Assembly (NCBI RefSeq): GCF_030272615.1 | Contig: NC_081412.1 | Coordinates: 22,846,432-22,910,431, forward strand | Direction of reading: 5' to 3' | Length of the DNA: 64,000 nt | Origin: Cryptomeria japonica | Lineage: Eukaryota > Streptophyta > Pinopsida > Cupressales > Cupressaceae | Shown: one piece after another, positions 20,880 to 32,444 of the stretch | Position numbering within the stretch: position 1 is the first letter of the stretch | Layout of the letters: each line of letters opens with the position of its first letter | Position numbers and translations under genes: made by a program | The notes under the pieces: generated by a model | The model's database searches: none | What the model saw: the letters and a program-made list of their open reading frames with translations, nothing else | Told to the model about the DNA's origin: nothing

Positions 20880-23800
20880 ATATTACTCCCCAAATATATG
20901 GTATCACTCCCCCTTTTTGACAAACATCAAAAACTTTATTTCCATTTGGGGGCAGTAACTGGTCAAAAATGGATTTGTACTTGGTCGCGTCGGTGAGAGC
21001 GACAGAGAGTGCATCCTTTACATTTTCCATTAAAGAATTTTGTGCTTGAATATCAGCCAATGGTGATATTAAGCCATCTAGAGTGCTTCCCTCTTAAGTA
21101 GTAGATAAGTATGTGGCTCGGTTGATTTGTTCTTGGACTGATGAAAGATGTGGAAGGAATAATGTCTGAAGTGTCATTATGTCCATCCTGATCTTGTGTT
21201 CTTCATTTCTTAAGTCCAATTGTTGAGCCATGACCTATTGAAGCTTTGTATAAAAATTCTGAATTGAATTTGGCTCGGTGGTCAACTTATTTGAGAGATC
21301 GGTGATCTCTTTCTCAATTGCCTCTATTTTATTCTTAATGTCTTTAATGAATAAAGAAAATGTGTAGAGTTTCTGAAATAAATAATGAATGTGCTTGAGT
21401 TGAGGAGTCAACTCAGCAATACATTTGACAAGTTTAACTTTGCCAATAGCTATAGATTTTTGTACCTCTTCTATCATTTTGGCAGTGAGCTCTTTGTCTT
21501 TCAGCTTGCTCAAATACTCTGATGTATCTACTCCAGATGTCTCTATCTTTGTTAGGAGTTCATCCAGTTGAATGTGGATGGTTGCATCTATTGATATTGT
21601 AGCTTAAGGTAGCATATCTATTAGGAGTTCTTTTACCTTCTGAAGTACTTTATTTTTCTTTTGAATGGCCATTTGCTTCTCTTGTTCAGCCTTTGCTTTG
21701 CATAGTTCATTGAAATCAATGAGTGCTTGCCCCTTTAATTTTGCTATGTCTACATTAGGCAACACCATTGGTTCTGACAAATCAACTTTAAAACTATGCT
21801 TCTTCACTTTCTTTTCTTTACCTTTCACCGATGGAACTAAGACAATTGCTTGTGAGGCTTGATTACCCTCGGTAGGTTGCTTGGTAGAGGCAACACTTTG
21901 ATCAGTTCCTTTAGCCTCTGTAGAGTCCTTCGGTGTCTCGGTACTTGGTGTCTTAGTTGCAACATTCTTAGTGCCAGAAGGTGCTTGAGATATCTGCTCT
22001 TGAGTAGTACCTTCTCCTATTGCAGATTTGTGACCATCAGTGCCTTGATCTGTATCCGGAGGAGTTTCGGTTGAGACAGGTTGCTTGACTGATGGATAAG
22101 GTTGAACTTGTTCCAAGACTGATTCATTAGATACAAGTTTTGCATATGCAGTGCCTTCTATCATTTCCTAGTCCGGGGCCTCTGAATTCATGACATCTTC
22201 ATCTATTTGAATGGTGTCAGTAGGGTCTTGTTTGGTAGCATCAGGACCTTGCTCGGTGACATCAACAATTTCAACTGTAGCTTGCTCACCGGCATCCTTG
22301 ATTTTAAAGATTTCCTACCACTTTGCTTTTGTCTCATTTTCTACGTCAATATATAGCCCATTCATGAGTTTTAAGGCTCTTTGTTTGATAAGAAACTTTG
22401 AATTGTAGGTTGTCAGATGTTCCTTTATTTTAGCTACTGACATACCAGGAAAGAGATGGACTAGACTTCTTTCTCTGACCTGTTTCTCTGAGTCCATTGC
22501 ATACTTCCACCTATTATCAATATGTAGATATAGTTCATTTGGAAGTGACTTAGCTAATTCCAATGGAGCTAACTGGAACTTTAGAAGTATGCAGATGACA
22601 GCTTCTTCAATTTGTCTCTTTTCATCATTGTTCCTAGTTTCATACTTAACATATCTAAATCCTCCATATTCTTTCAGATTAGCATAGAAGTTTTCAACAC
22701 TATGTACATTTACCTTCTTGCTCTTGACAATCTGGAATTTGCTTGCATCCTCTGATTCGGTATCACTTGACTCTTTTGCCAAAATGAGTCTCCGAGTAGA
22801 TTTCTTGTATGTCTTTGTTACCTTGGGAACAGTAACACTCTCCATCTTCTTACTTGGTGAAGCTACAGATGCTCTAGTGTTAGGTCGCTTTATTGGAGGT
22901 GGAGTCGGTGAGACTTTTGATGTGTCCTGTTTCTTTCTCTTTAACACTTTACCCTTAGGCAATTCATTGCTCAGTGTTATAGCTGCCTCTTGGGCTTTAG
23001 ATTCCTCTTCAGTAATGGCAATGGTGCCTTTGATAGGTGTAGAGGAAGAGTCTTCTCCTAATTTCTCAAACAATGCCTTAATCATCTTTGTTGCCTTTCT
23101 TGTAGCTTTGGGTACTACAATATTCATCTTTACCTTTTCCTTTACTTCCTCATAGGTACCATACCTCATCTCGGTAGCATGTCTGGACAATGTAAGAAAT
23201 GCATCAATTTGTTGTTTTGTGATGTCAAAATCAATCTCGTAACCCATTGGTGACAAAGATTGAGTCCTCGGTTCCATAGCATTCACATAACAGTAATCGG
23301 TGTCAACTTCAAAACATATATCATTTTTGTATTTCTCTACTAGCTGGGGTGGTATCCTATATCTGTTATGCATTTTCCTTTGAAATTTACTGAAGTAATC
23401 ATCCATGATATCATTGAAATTATCTCCTAACTTCTTAATGAAGTCATTAATCTGATGGGTGATTGGTCGGTGTAGCTCCCAAACAACTTTACCGACTGAT
23501 GGAAAGAATTTTTCAAAGTAGAAAAACATGCATACCAGTAGTGATCCAAACTTTAGAGTATTAGCCGAGTTGTTCTTTGTCAGCTTCCTGATGGTGTTCA
23601 GATTTTCAAATAGGTTCTTCAGCAATACCTTGTATAGGTCAATTTTCATTCCCTTTTTCACAATTTTGTAAGCCAAGTCTACTGCTGCACAAGGAACACT
23701 GTTTTCCCTTGCTGATTGGAAGAAACAATAACCCATTACTCTAATGGCAAATTTTAGTTCTTCATTAGTGACATTATTCAGTTTCAATCCTTTGCAATCA

Positions 23801-24288
23801 GATTCCACTCTAGTTAAACTAATCAATTCCTTCTGTGATATCATCTTCTAGGCTCGGGCATGATCATAGATAGGGTAACCGATAATCAGATGAATGATTT
23901 CCTTGGTAATCTTAAATGGTTGTTCTTCTAGCCACATGAAATCATCGTGAACTCTACTCAGAACAAACTTGACCCACTGGGGTTTGAACACACGAGGATA
24001 GGTTAGGGCTTCAGTTAATCCCTTGACTTTGATGTGCTCATACTTGCTGTTCAATATACCATCGGTACATAGCTCATCATAGGTGTCTCTGATTTCAACA
24101 TGACCGAGTTCTTCAACATGACATTTGGTGAAGAATCTCACATCTTCGACTAGTAACACTCTGTCCGGGATGAGTGAAAAGGTTGTTTTTTCATCCGGTT
24201 CAGAAGCGACTTTGGGAGTCAAAGAGTATTTTAGTGAGGGTTTCTATACATTCTTGACAACTATGGGATCTTGGATCTTGGGCGCCAT
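20880..24288 (-). pseudogene. Very long retroelement ORF of unknown function
   Basis: A single reading frame of about 1,130 codons runs from an ATG at 24288 (MAPKIQDPIVV) to about 20880, broken only by six or seven TAG/TAA codons. Segments: an N-terminal globular part (FVLSRVHDDFMWLEEQPFKI and IIHLIIGYPIYDHARA); an alpha-helical part to ~23200 (RIPPQLVEKYKNDI); a Lys/Ser/Pro-rich linker with basic runs (KGKVLKRKKQD, PPPIKRPNTRAS); a second globular piece near 22400-22700 (NELYLHIDNRWKYAM); a Thr/Gln/Ser-rich region at 21850-22160; and a coiled-coil tail (KIEAIEKEITDLSNKLT). No enzyme motif is seen. It resembles plant proteins annotated only as putative transposon proteins. The in-frame stops mean it is not translated whole today. 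Confidence 0.7.
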
Positions 24289-24845
24289 TTGAAGATTTCA
24301 GATAAAAAACTAACAAAGAGTCCTTAGGGTTTTAGGATTTCAAACGACAGACGCTTTATACTTAGCAAATAATGGCAACTAGATATGCTCGGTAAACCAG
24401 CTTAACAATGTGTTGAGATTTGATGTAAATACCTTGAATTTGCTTTGTAGGAGGTTTGATTGCCTTTGAATCGCTTGCTCTGCTTTCTTGAAAACTTGGT
24501 AAGTGTAAATGACCACGAAAATGCTTTTAAGTACACAAAATACCTTATCGGGCTCTGTGTGGGTTAGGTCAAAAACATTAAATGCACTTGGTTCCTCTTT
24601 AACCGTTTTACTCTCCTTTTTCTATTTTAACCGAGTAACCAAACTTCCTTCATTTACCAACTTGACAGGCTTCCTGTATTCACCGACTTGACAAGTTTCC
24701 TGTAAAGTGCTTCAAAAGACTTTGATAGAATTTCAAACTTACTAATACATCTTAACTATGAAGATTTTGAATTTAGTACATAATATAATAGGAACTGTTA
24801 AGATTTTAACCTTCAGAGAATGCAGTCCCTTCATACCTTTACCGA

Positions 24846-26235
24846 TTAATTTGGAATAGGAGCACCTAACTTGGTAGGTAAGGTGCTTTCTTCATTTGAC
24901 ACAATTTCCTTCTTTTTCCAAATCATCTTTAATTTTTCTTTTATTTCCTCAGTGTCTTTTCTAGGTTGATCTCTGCAATCACCTGCTAAGTATCCCACTT
25001 TGTGACAATGAAAACATGCCATACCAGGATTTCTCCATGACCTTCGGTTGTACATCCCAAACCTTATAAAACAGTTAGCACTAATATGTCCATATCTTCC
25101 ACAACATTCACACCATATCCTTGTATTGTAATCCCATGGTACTACAGAATACTGTCAATAAGGATCTGTGTGAGTTCGGTAACCTCTAGCATTTTCTCGG
25201 TGCGCATACCACAAATAGTTCTTTTTCTTAAACCAACACTTCTTGGTACTATGTCCATATCTATTGCAGTTTTTACAAAACCCTTTGAATTTTGCCTTCT
25301 GATAATTGTTAATAGAATTTGTCCTACATTGATTAGATGCGTGACCATATTTATTGCAATTGTAACAATAACCATTGGACTCAGTGACATTCGGTTTCTT
25401 ACCTTTTCTGATTTGGCATATGTTGGCAATGTGACCTTGATTTCCACAGTAATTGCAAATAGGCTTCTTTCTTTTGATGTTATTCCTGTTTCCAGCTTGC
25501 TTTGATGATTCTCCTCTCTCGGTAGTATGAATTCCCTTCTCAGTAGAGTCTTTTCCTTTGTAACCAAGTCCTGCATCTTTGTTGGGTCTTCTTGCATTCA
25601 GTTGCTCATCCAACATATTTGATGCTTCATAACTCTTCTTTAGTGTTTCTTTGGATTTCTTCTCTATTTCAAGTTCATCAGCTAACTTTGATACTTCAAG
25701 TTTCAATGCTTGATTCTCATCATTCTTTAGAATTGTTTCATGATGTGCATAGCCTAGTTGATCTGATAGGTTTTGTTGAATTCCAGTCAACCTTGTGATT
25801 TCATCATTCTTATCAGATACTAAGACTTCAAGTTGTTGTTTCTCTCTTTCTAGATCTCTTACTTTATCCTCAGCTGTTCTCAATGCATCTAGATTTTTAG
25901 TCATCTGTGTGCTAAAATGTTCATGTTCTCTTTTCATTGCTTTTAGCTGATCAGCCAGTGCTTTGTTCTTTTCTTTCAATACTCTAATCATTTCTTCAGT
26001 CTCTTCAAATATATTGTTCTCAGATGATGTCTCAATTTGTTCCAGTAACTCTTGAGAGTCCTACAAATCATCAGATAATCTTCTTCTCACTTTCATAGAT
26101 TTTTGCATTTGCCCTTGCATGTCTGCAATTACTTGATTAGCATGATCCAGCTCTTCTTGCAGATACACAATCCTCTGAGATTGTTTATAGCCTTCCATTG
26201 ATAAGATCTTTCTCTTTAGACAGTTAAACCCTTTT
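24846..26235 (-). pseudogene. Gag-like coiled-coil protein with five zinc knuckles
   Basis: One reading frame, broken by a TAG near 26060 and a stop near 25155, starts just after the primer-binding site. The first ~200 residues are coiled coil (YLQEELDHANQVIADMQGQM, VRDLEREKQQLEVL, LADELEIEKKSKETL). Five CCHC-type knuckles follow: CNYCGNQGHIANIC, CYNCNKYGHASNQC, CKNCNRYGHSTKKC, CECCGRYGHISANC and CFHCHKVGYLAGDC. In the fifth, His is replaced by Tyr. A typical UBN2 capsid domain is missing at the N-terminus. Its likely role is nucleic-acid binding and packaging. Plant Copia gags usually have one or two knuckles, so five is unusual. Confidence 0.75.
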
Positions 26236-26245
26236 CTAAGATTCA

Positions 26246-26259
26246 AGATCTGATACCAA
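26246..26259 (-). other. Primer-binding site of the large non-autonomous element
   Basis: On the minus strand the right LTR ends CCTAACA and is followed by ATTGGTATCAGATC. TGGTATCAGA is the complement of the 3' end of plant initiator-Met tRNA, which fixes transcription to the minus strand. Confidence 0.85.
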
Positions 26260-26260
26260 T

Positions 26261-27378
26261 TGTTAGGCCCAATATGGAAAGCTAATGTATTGAGAGAGAA
26301 GGGGTGAATCAATACTTCAAAACATGTCTTCAACAATATCTTTACTATTATGCATAAACCGAATAGTGTAGTAACATAATATAAAACTAAAACTAATAGA
26401 TAACAATCATACATGATTCACTCCATAACACATATATTTGGGTTACATAGAAACTCTTGGTTAGAGAGAAAAACTACGGTGGGGATGGCACCCACAACTT
26501 CACTACTGTAATAATAAAGAGTGCTCGATTAGAGCTACATGTTTAGCTATTTCTGATAGCTTACCTTGTTAGAAGTAACAAGATCTGAGATCTACCTTGC
26601 TAAAGGATTTTACAACACTTCACCTAAATGTTGCACCTAGTTAGAGGCTTTACAATTTATAGACTTGATTAAAGTCTTTTACCCTATTAAAGGTTTCTCT
26701 TTCAACTTCACAATATTACAATAAAATCATTACAAATATCTGCAACTTTACATTTGGAATGTTATAGCAGATTCTATGTGCTCAGAATAGATTACCTTGC
26801 TTATAGCATACCTCGGTAACCCATGTAGTAACTCGGTAATCTTCGACTGTTCTCTAAAAACCTTCTCAGTGACCTCTATGTCTCTGTAACAGTCTTCTTA
26901 CACTCATGCACACACCTTTAACTCTTAACTCATGCTATATAAATAGGTCTCTTATGATGGTGATCCAATTCATTGCTTCGATCTTACAAACACGATTTAT
27001 TGAATGAATAACCATGCAAAATATTTCATTGGTTAGATAACCTCAAAATCATACACAATCTTTAAGTGCAATTTCCAATGTGATAACGGTTAGATGTGCC
27101 TCGATCTTGTAACACATTTTCATGTGCATGTCTAGGTTCAATGAATCTAGTAACACATTTCACTCGATGTAAGTCAACTCGGTGTGTCATCTTTGTTGCT
27201 CAGTAAACATGTAAAGATACTCAGTAGACAACACGGTGTATACTGTGCTTTGTGACTACTTTCTTCTGTAACCGACTAGACTGTACATACTGATTGAATA
27301 TTTCAGTAATAGATAACCGACTAGAGTATATAGTATAAATTTGACATAAAACTAATGGCAATATGATAAGTAGTAACA
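26261..27378 (-). repeat. Right (5') LTR of the large non-autonomous element
   Basis: It starts TGTTAGGCCC and ends TAGTAACA on the plus strand. A CTATATAAATAG sequence at 26934-26945 reads CTATTTATATAG on the minus strand and is a candidate TATA box, absent from the other LTR. Runs rich in CTCGGTAA also occur in the unrelated LTR at 30.3-31.8 kb. Confidence 0.88.
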
Positions 27379-27383
27379 GTCCT

Positions 27384-28079
27384 AACATCAAGTTGCCAAG
27401 ATGATAGATGATGCATCCCTAACTAGCAGTAGACGACCAAAGGAGTGGATCAGTAAAAGATGGCTTCAACAGACTGAAGTAGAATCTTTGCAACTTCACT
27501 TAATAAGTCCTTAAGGTTCACTAAAGTGCACACCAGTAGATTCGCTAAGGATAGAAGAGTAGATCACTAACATAGAAGAGTAGAGATAGGAAGAGCATAT
27601 CACATTTTTGCAAGTAATGAAAATGAGTTTTACTTCATCTTGAAGTTGTTGTATATATATCCTTCTTTTGGTGGTAGATCTCCTTAGGTCGGCTTGGAAA
27701 ATTATTAATTTATTGTTATATTGTCATTGATATTTACCACGTTGGACATTTGGGTCCAGCCTAATGCCTTAGCACATTACATTTTGGGCCCAACCCTATC
27801 ACATATTTAATTTCCTTTCCCACATCACTTTTAGGTCTAGCCCAATAATAGGTACATTCAAATAATACATGTAATACATATATGATTGTCACAATCCAAA
27901 CTTAGCTAATATTTTTTTTCAACATAGGCAACATCCTAAATGTCTTCTTTATATATTGAAGAGGAACCTTTATCCAATATCTTCATGAATCTTCCTATTG
28001 GCATCTTCAATGCAAATGATATCTATTCAATAATCATTAGCATTGTGATTATAAGATTAAACTCAATAAGATGCCTCCC
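27384..28079. other. No gene recognised
   Basis: AT-rich sequence with phrases such as TTTGGGTCCAGCC and TTTTGGGCCCAACC that recall the interior of old plant LTRs. No second copy lies in the window and no ORF is supported. Confidence 0.35.
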
Positions 28080-29150
28080 TTTACCTTAGAACACATTCTC
28101 ATTCCTTCTCTTCCAAAGAAACCAAATAATTTCAATAGACAATAAAATCCAAAAATAGTTAGACTTTTTACTCAGATTGTAGACATACCTGACAATAATT
28201 TCAAACCATGAAAAATTACCAACAATATTCCCGCCTAAAATGTTATAACGATTGACAATCATGAATTTTTTCTTGGTTAATATCTTCCATGGTCCATTCC
28301 CTTCTAAAGCCTTGACAATCCATTTGACTTCTAAGGCAATACCTTGTTGCATGAGGTCTTTGATCCCCAATCCACCTAAGTCCTTACTCAAGAAGCACCA
28401 TTTCTTTTTAACAACATGCATCCTTTTCTTACCTCTTCCATCTAACCACAAAATTGCCCAATAACTTTTTTCACCTTATCTACTTGATAACTAGCAAGGA
28501 ACCACATAGATGCATAATAAATGGTGTAAAAGGATAAGATTTTTTCACACACTTGGACTCTACTTACCAATGACACAAAGCTCCTATTCCAACCATTGAT
28601 TTTTCTTTCTATCTTAGGATACATCCATTCCCACGTCTTAGGTAACAAGGGGGGCATTGAGAATGGTATACCTGGGTACCTTACAATTTTACCAGGTCCT
28701 CTCCATTGCCTACCAAATTGACTCAATCAATCAGGAGGGTCAATAGCTGATCGTAGTAAAGTAGATTTAGGATGAGAAATATTTGATCCAAATGCATTAC
28801 AAAATAAATCTAATCTATAATCGAGTTGATCATATTATTCTTGTCCAAGGTAGGAAACATGACAATATCATCTGCAAATTGAATATTGAAAAGAAAATAT
28901 TGATTGGGTGGACACCATCCTAGGATGTCAAAGTAGATAGTTGATATGTGGGTATATACCCTCCCAACTACTCAACATATACCACCATGGGTATTTACCC
29001 TCCCAACCACCCAAAGGTCAAAGGAAGATTCACTACTGCAACACTCACTTTTTGTGATAGTCTCAAGCACTTAGGAGAATCACTCCTTTCATGGCCATTC
29101 TTCTTCACAACACTCTCTAACATTTATTATGATGATAGTGTACCTCCTTA
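28080..29150 (-). mobile_element. LINE reverse-transcriptase remnant with inverted 5' part
   Basis: 28905-28080 on the minus strand encodes the C-terminal half of an L1-type ORF2: QFADDIVMF near 28890-28860 (catalytic F-A-D-D), then RPG-like KIVRYPGIPF, the helical YPKIERKINGWNRSFVSLVS region and GLGIKDLMQQGIALEVKW of the zf-RVT-like C-terminal part. On the plus strand, 28910-29000 encodes an endonuclease phrase (GIYPPNYSTY), i.e. the 5' half of ORF2 in opposite orientation. Inverted 5' half followed by sense 3' half is the structure left by twin priming. Several frame breaks; inactive. Confidence 0.65.
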
Positions 29151-30280
29151 AACCTTCCACCAACACCAAAATCAATACCAAACTCTTTCCCAATCTCACT
29201 AATGGACTAGAAGGCATGAATATAGGATCAACCAAACTCTTTCCCAATCTCGACTAATCTAGACTTGTAGCAGACCTTATCAATTTTCTGCTTTTTCATA
29301 AAGATCTTGAAGATGATGCTCACTATTTTATGTCATTGACTATGCTCTGAATTTGACTTCATCCTACATTGTTCACAATAGCCATAGATCGTCATCTTCA
29401 CGCAACAATGACATTTTATCAAATAGACTATCATTATTCATCTTGTATGCTCTCTAAAATTAGGAATTAAGGTTGTCCTGTGCATTATAACATGACTATT
29501 TTTTTCTTGTTCTTAGGGTTGCCTATCGCTCTAAACATGATTAGGATTTTTCACTATGTTGACTACCACCTTTAATAGACTTCCATCATGAAGACTAATT
29601 ACTATTGCCCTCTTTGACTGTTACAAGATGACTAAAATGTTTTCATAGGTAACTAGATCTATTCATGTGAGTTCTCCTCATAATATTGGTAGTTGTCATA
29701 CTTTGATCGTAAGGATGCCACCTTACCTCTTTATGTCTTGACATGATTCTTTGTTCACGTAGTTATATTTTTGCCATAAAACCTTGTTGCCTCATAGTTA
29801 TATTTCTTTGTTATCCTTGGACACACTTTCTATGATTTGTATTATTGATCGTTGTTTTTCATTTATATTAAACTTCTTTTGATTGGCTCCACTTTCTCCT
29901 AAATCTCAACTATCACCCTTTGATAATTTATTTGCCAAAAAGAGATCTCAAAATCTATTATTGGACTGTCTTTTGATGTTGTGACTACTCTGAGATTCAT
30001 GCTTATATTCTTGTGTTCCTAAGAATATCATATTCTCCATTATTGGTTCTTTATACAAACCTATATATTTTATCATTGGCAATGGTTTGCATGCATTCAT
30101 AGGAATTCAAGAGCAAGAACAAATATATACACCTTGCTGTCAATAAAATCCCTCTAAGCATGTGTTTACTTCATCTCTAAAACCTTTCTTTCCACCCTTG
30201 TTGTTTGTAGCACTTCATACCTATCCATTAGGCATGAGATTATTGTTAGCAATTTAGCATTATAATAGACAATGGAAGAT
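29151..30280. other. No gene recognised
   Basis: A short direct repeat (ACCAAACTCTTTCCCAATCTC) occurs near 29177 and 29229. No coding or transposon motif could be named. It ends where the Copia LTR TGTTGGCATT starts. Confidence 0.4.
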
Positions 30281-31786
30281 TGTTGGCATTTCAATAAGGA
30301 TATTGAGAAGGTTGTTGATGATTATGGATATAACTGATTAAGGATGTTTACTGTCTTAATATTATTATTTTGTCATTGATGTCAAGAAATTGATTTTCTA
30401 ATTCAGTATGATGTTGCCATATCTTGAGAAGTATGATTTGAAGAGTTTAAAGATGTCGGTAAAAGACATAGAAAGATTATGATGAATAAGAGGATGAATA
30501 AGGTATTCAATGGGCAACTATTACCGAGTTAGACAATGATGAGATCATGATGTTTAGATTGTTTTGACATCATACATATGTTGTAAATTGTAAGGTTAAT
30601 ACTATACTATGTTACCAAGCAAAGAACCTAGTCGGTAAACCCTAAGGAACTTAGTCGGTAAACCCTAAGGTTATCGCTATTGGTTAATGAAGGCGAAATG
30701 TCTGCCGAGTGAAGTTTAGTATTTACCGAGTTGTTACCGAGTTGTAACCGAGCTATAATAGAATGCATTAAATGTTTACATGCATTATTTAATGAAGGAA
30801 GCTGATGAGCTGGAACTGATTAAATGATTGGTATGTTGTAAATATAGTTTGTTAAGAATCTATGGAAATGGAAGATCGACAGGAAGATCTACAGCTCAGA
30901 TTGAACCACAATACCCTAGCACAAGTTCCAAGAAATATATGGAAGTTCCAAGGCAAGGTAAAACATTTTTCAGACCGAAAGATGCATTGAACCTGGTCAA
31001 GCATGAAGATCTGATGGCTATGATTGATCATGGGAAATGTGATCAAGGAGATTAAGTGGTTAGCTAATTGTTTATAAATAGGGAACTGTTGATAAACAAT
31101 GCATGCGGGTAAGTGTATGCATAGGGATGCTATATAGTGATTACCGAGCACAAAATCTTGAAGACTTGTTTGAATAATAGAGTATAGAAGCCCAGCAGAT
31201 GGACAAGATTAGTTCTATGTCTAGATTGTATTGAGCAAATAAGAATTTGCTTTAGCATTTTAGATGTGAAGTTGCAGATAGATTTTATTACTGTTATTTT
31301 GTGAAAGTGACAGAAAATCTCTTAACCGAGTGGACTTAACAATCTTATTTGTAAAACCCTCTAGCAAGGTGACATTCTGATTGAGTGTTTGAAATCCTTT
31401 AACAAGGTCACTTCTAATAAGGTGAAGATCCTAACAGATCTGAGGGAAATCCCTTAACCAGGTCAGATCTGGCAATGTGTTTGTAATCTTTAACAGGATT
31501 TGCTTTTAACCGAGCATACTCTAGAAGAGTATATTTCTTAGTGGGTCCGAAATCCCATAATGGTTTTTCCCTATTTGGGTTTCCACGTTAAATCTGGTGT
31601 TATGAGGTTTATGATGTTTATATGCTTTTGAGTTTGTATGTTTAGCAGTTTTGGTTATATTACTGAAGTATATGTTATCGAGGTTGAATCTAATGTTTTT
31701 ATGGAAGATTAAGTTTGTATGATTCACCCCCCCTCTCATCTTGTTGGCTATTGTATCTGTACTTATATTAAGTATCAGAATTATCA
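30281..31786 (+). repeat. 5' LTR of the DRM-capturing Copia element
   Basis: It starts TGTTGGCATT at 30281 and ends TTATCA at 31786, immediately before the primer-binding site. About 1.5 kb, so long for Copia. A 23-bp phrase, TAGTCGGTAAACCCTAAGGA, is repeated in tandem near 30630-30675. GGGTTTCCACGTTAAATCTGG near 31580 is typical of the U5 side of plant Copia LTRs. No matching 3' LTR was found, so the element is truncated. No TSD can be tested. Confidence 0.7.
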
Positions 31787-31788
31787 AT

Positions 31789-31800
31789 TGGTATCAGAGG
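31789..31800 (+). other. Primer-binding site, initiator-Met tRNA type
   Basis: TGGTATCAGAGG follows the LTR end by two bases. It marks the plus strand as coding and supports the LTR boundary. Confidence 0.88.
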
Positions 31801-31850
31801 TTTGGACTCCAAAAGAAAAGTTTAAAGGCACTTGAGTTAAAGATCCAAAG

Positions 31851-32444
31851 ATGTATAAGAGGGATGCACCGAAGCTGAACAAGTCAAGTTTCTCTACATG
31901 GCAGAAAAGGATGAAGCTACACCTATCAGGAGTTGGAGAATATGTTGTATACTATCTGGAGAACGATTTTGTTACACCGAGCACCTATCCATTGATAATG
32001 GAAGAGATAAAGGCAAAGCAAGAACATATCCAAGCAATGATTGCAATAACATCGACATTGACCAACTCAGAGTTTAATGACCTAGAAGGCTGCAATGATG
32101 CAAAGGCAATGTGGGATAAGCTCATATCAGTATATGGAGGAGATGAACATGTTCAAAGAGAAAAAGTAGATAGTCTAAGAGGACAACTTGAATCCATGAG
32201 GATGAATGAAGGTGAGAACATAACTCAGTATAGTACAAGACTAAAGGAGATTGTCAATCAAATCAAAGGAGCAGGTGGAACTATTGAAGAAAAGGATGAA
32301 AATGATGCTTTTGCACCAAAGGATATTTGGAAGACAATATCCAAAAAATTGTATGGTGTGGAACCAGAGTTCGTGGACTCGAAGTACTTTCCAGCTTCCA
32401 GAAGACCAAGAGGTTATGTATACAATCTCCCAATAGAAGGGTGA
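31851..32444 (+). pseudogene. Chimeric Copia gag-DRM methyltransferase ORF
   Basis: A 197-codon frame. Residues 1-148 are a Copia UBN2-type gag (KLNKSSFSTWQKRMKLHL, LEGCNDAKAMWDKLISVYGG, QLESMRMNEGENITQY). From about residue 152 the sequence switches in frame to a plant DRM methyltransferase: FAPKDIWKTISKKLYGVEPE, FVDSKYF and RGYVYNLPIEG, a block just N-terminal of the catalytic core in DRM2-like proteins. The stop at 32442 reads TGA where Arg (CGA) is expected (IEGRF). DRM similarity continues beyond it in the same frame. This is capture of host mRNA-like sequence by a retrotransposon; gag function is lost after the junction. Confidence 0.82.

Larger units (their letters stand above)
19433..27378 (-). 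mobile_element. Large non-autonomous LTR element with unknown-function ORF
   Basis: LTRs at 19433-20519 and 26261-27378 share TG..CA ends (TGTTAGGCCC..TAGTAACA). The flanks TTCCT and GTCCT agree at four of five bases, a probable TSD. On the minus strand the sequence after the right LTR is ATTGGTATCAGATC, a primer-binding site for initiator-Met tRNA. A purine run (AAAAGGGGAGA) precedes the left LTR. Transcription order is right LTR, gag-like knuckle protein, a very long ORF, left LTR. No protease, integrase, RT or RNase H is visible, so replication would need a helper. Local frame-breaking stops are almost all TAG or TAA where Gln is expected. Confidence 0.85.

Noticed and set aside
20530-20996. 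Plus-strand Tyr/Ile/Leu-rich frames resembling membrane proteins
   Set aside because: They come from a repeated CTCCCCAAATATA-type low-complexity stretch next to the LTR of the large element; no start context or homology supports them.
22718-23155. Plus-strand 145-codon hydrophobic frame
   Set aside because: It lies opposite the long unknown ORF, whose same-frame continuity over ~1,130 codons is the better reading.
31789-31800. Fragment of a Met-tRNA gene
   Set aside because: Only the short primer-binding-site complement is present, next to an LTR end; there is no tRNA cloverleaf.
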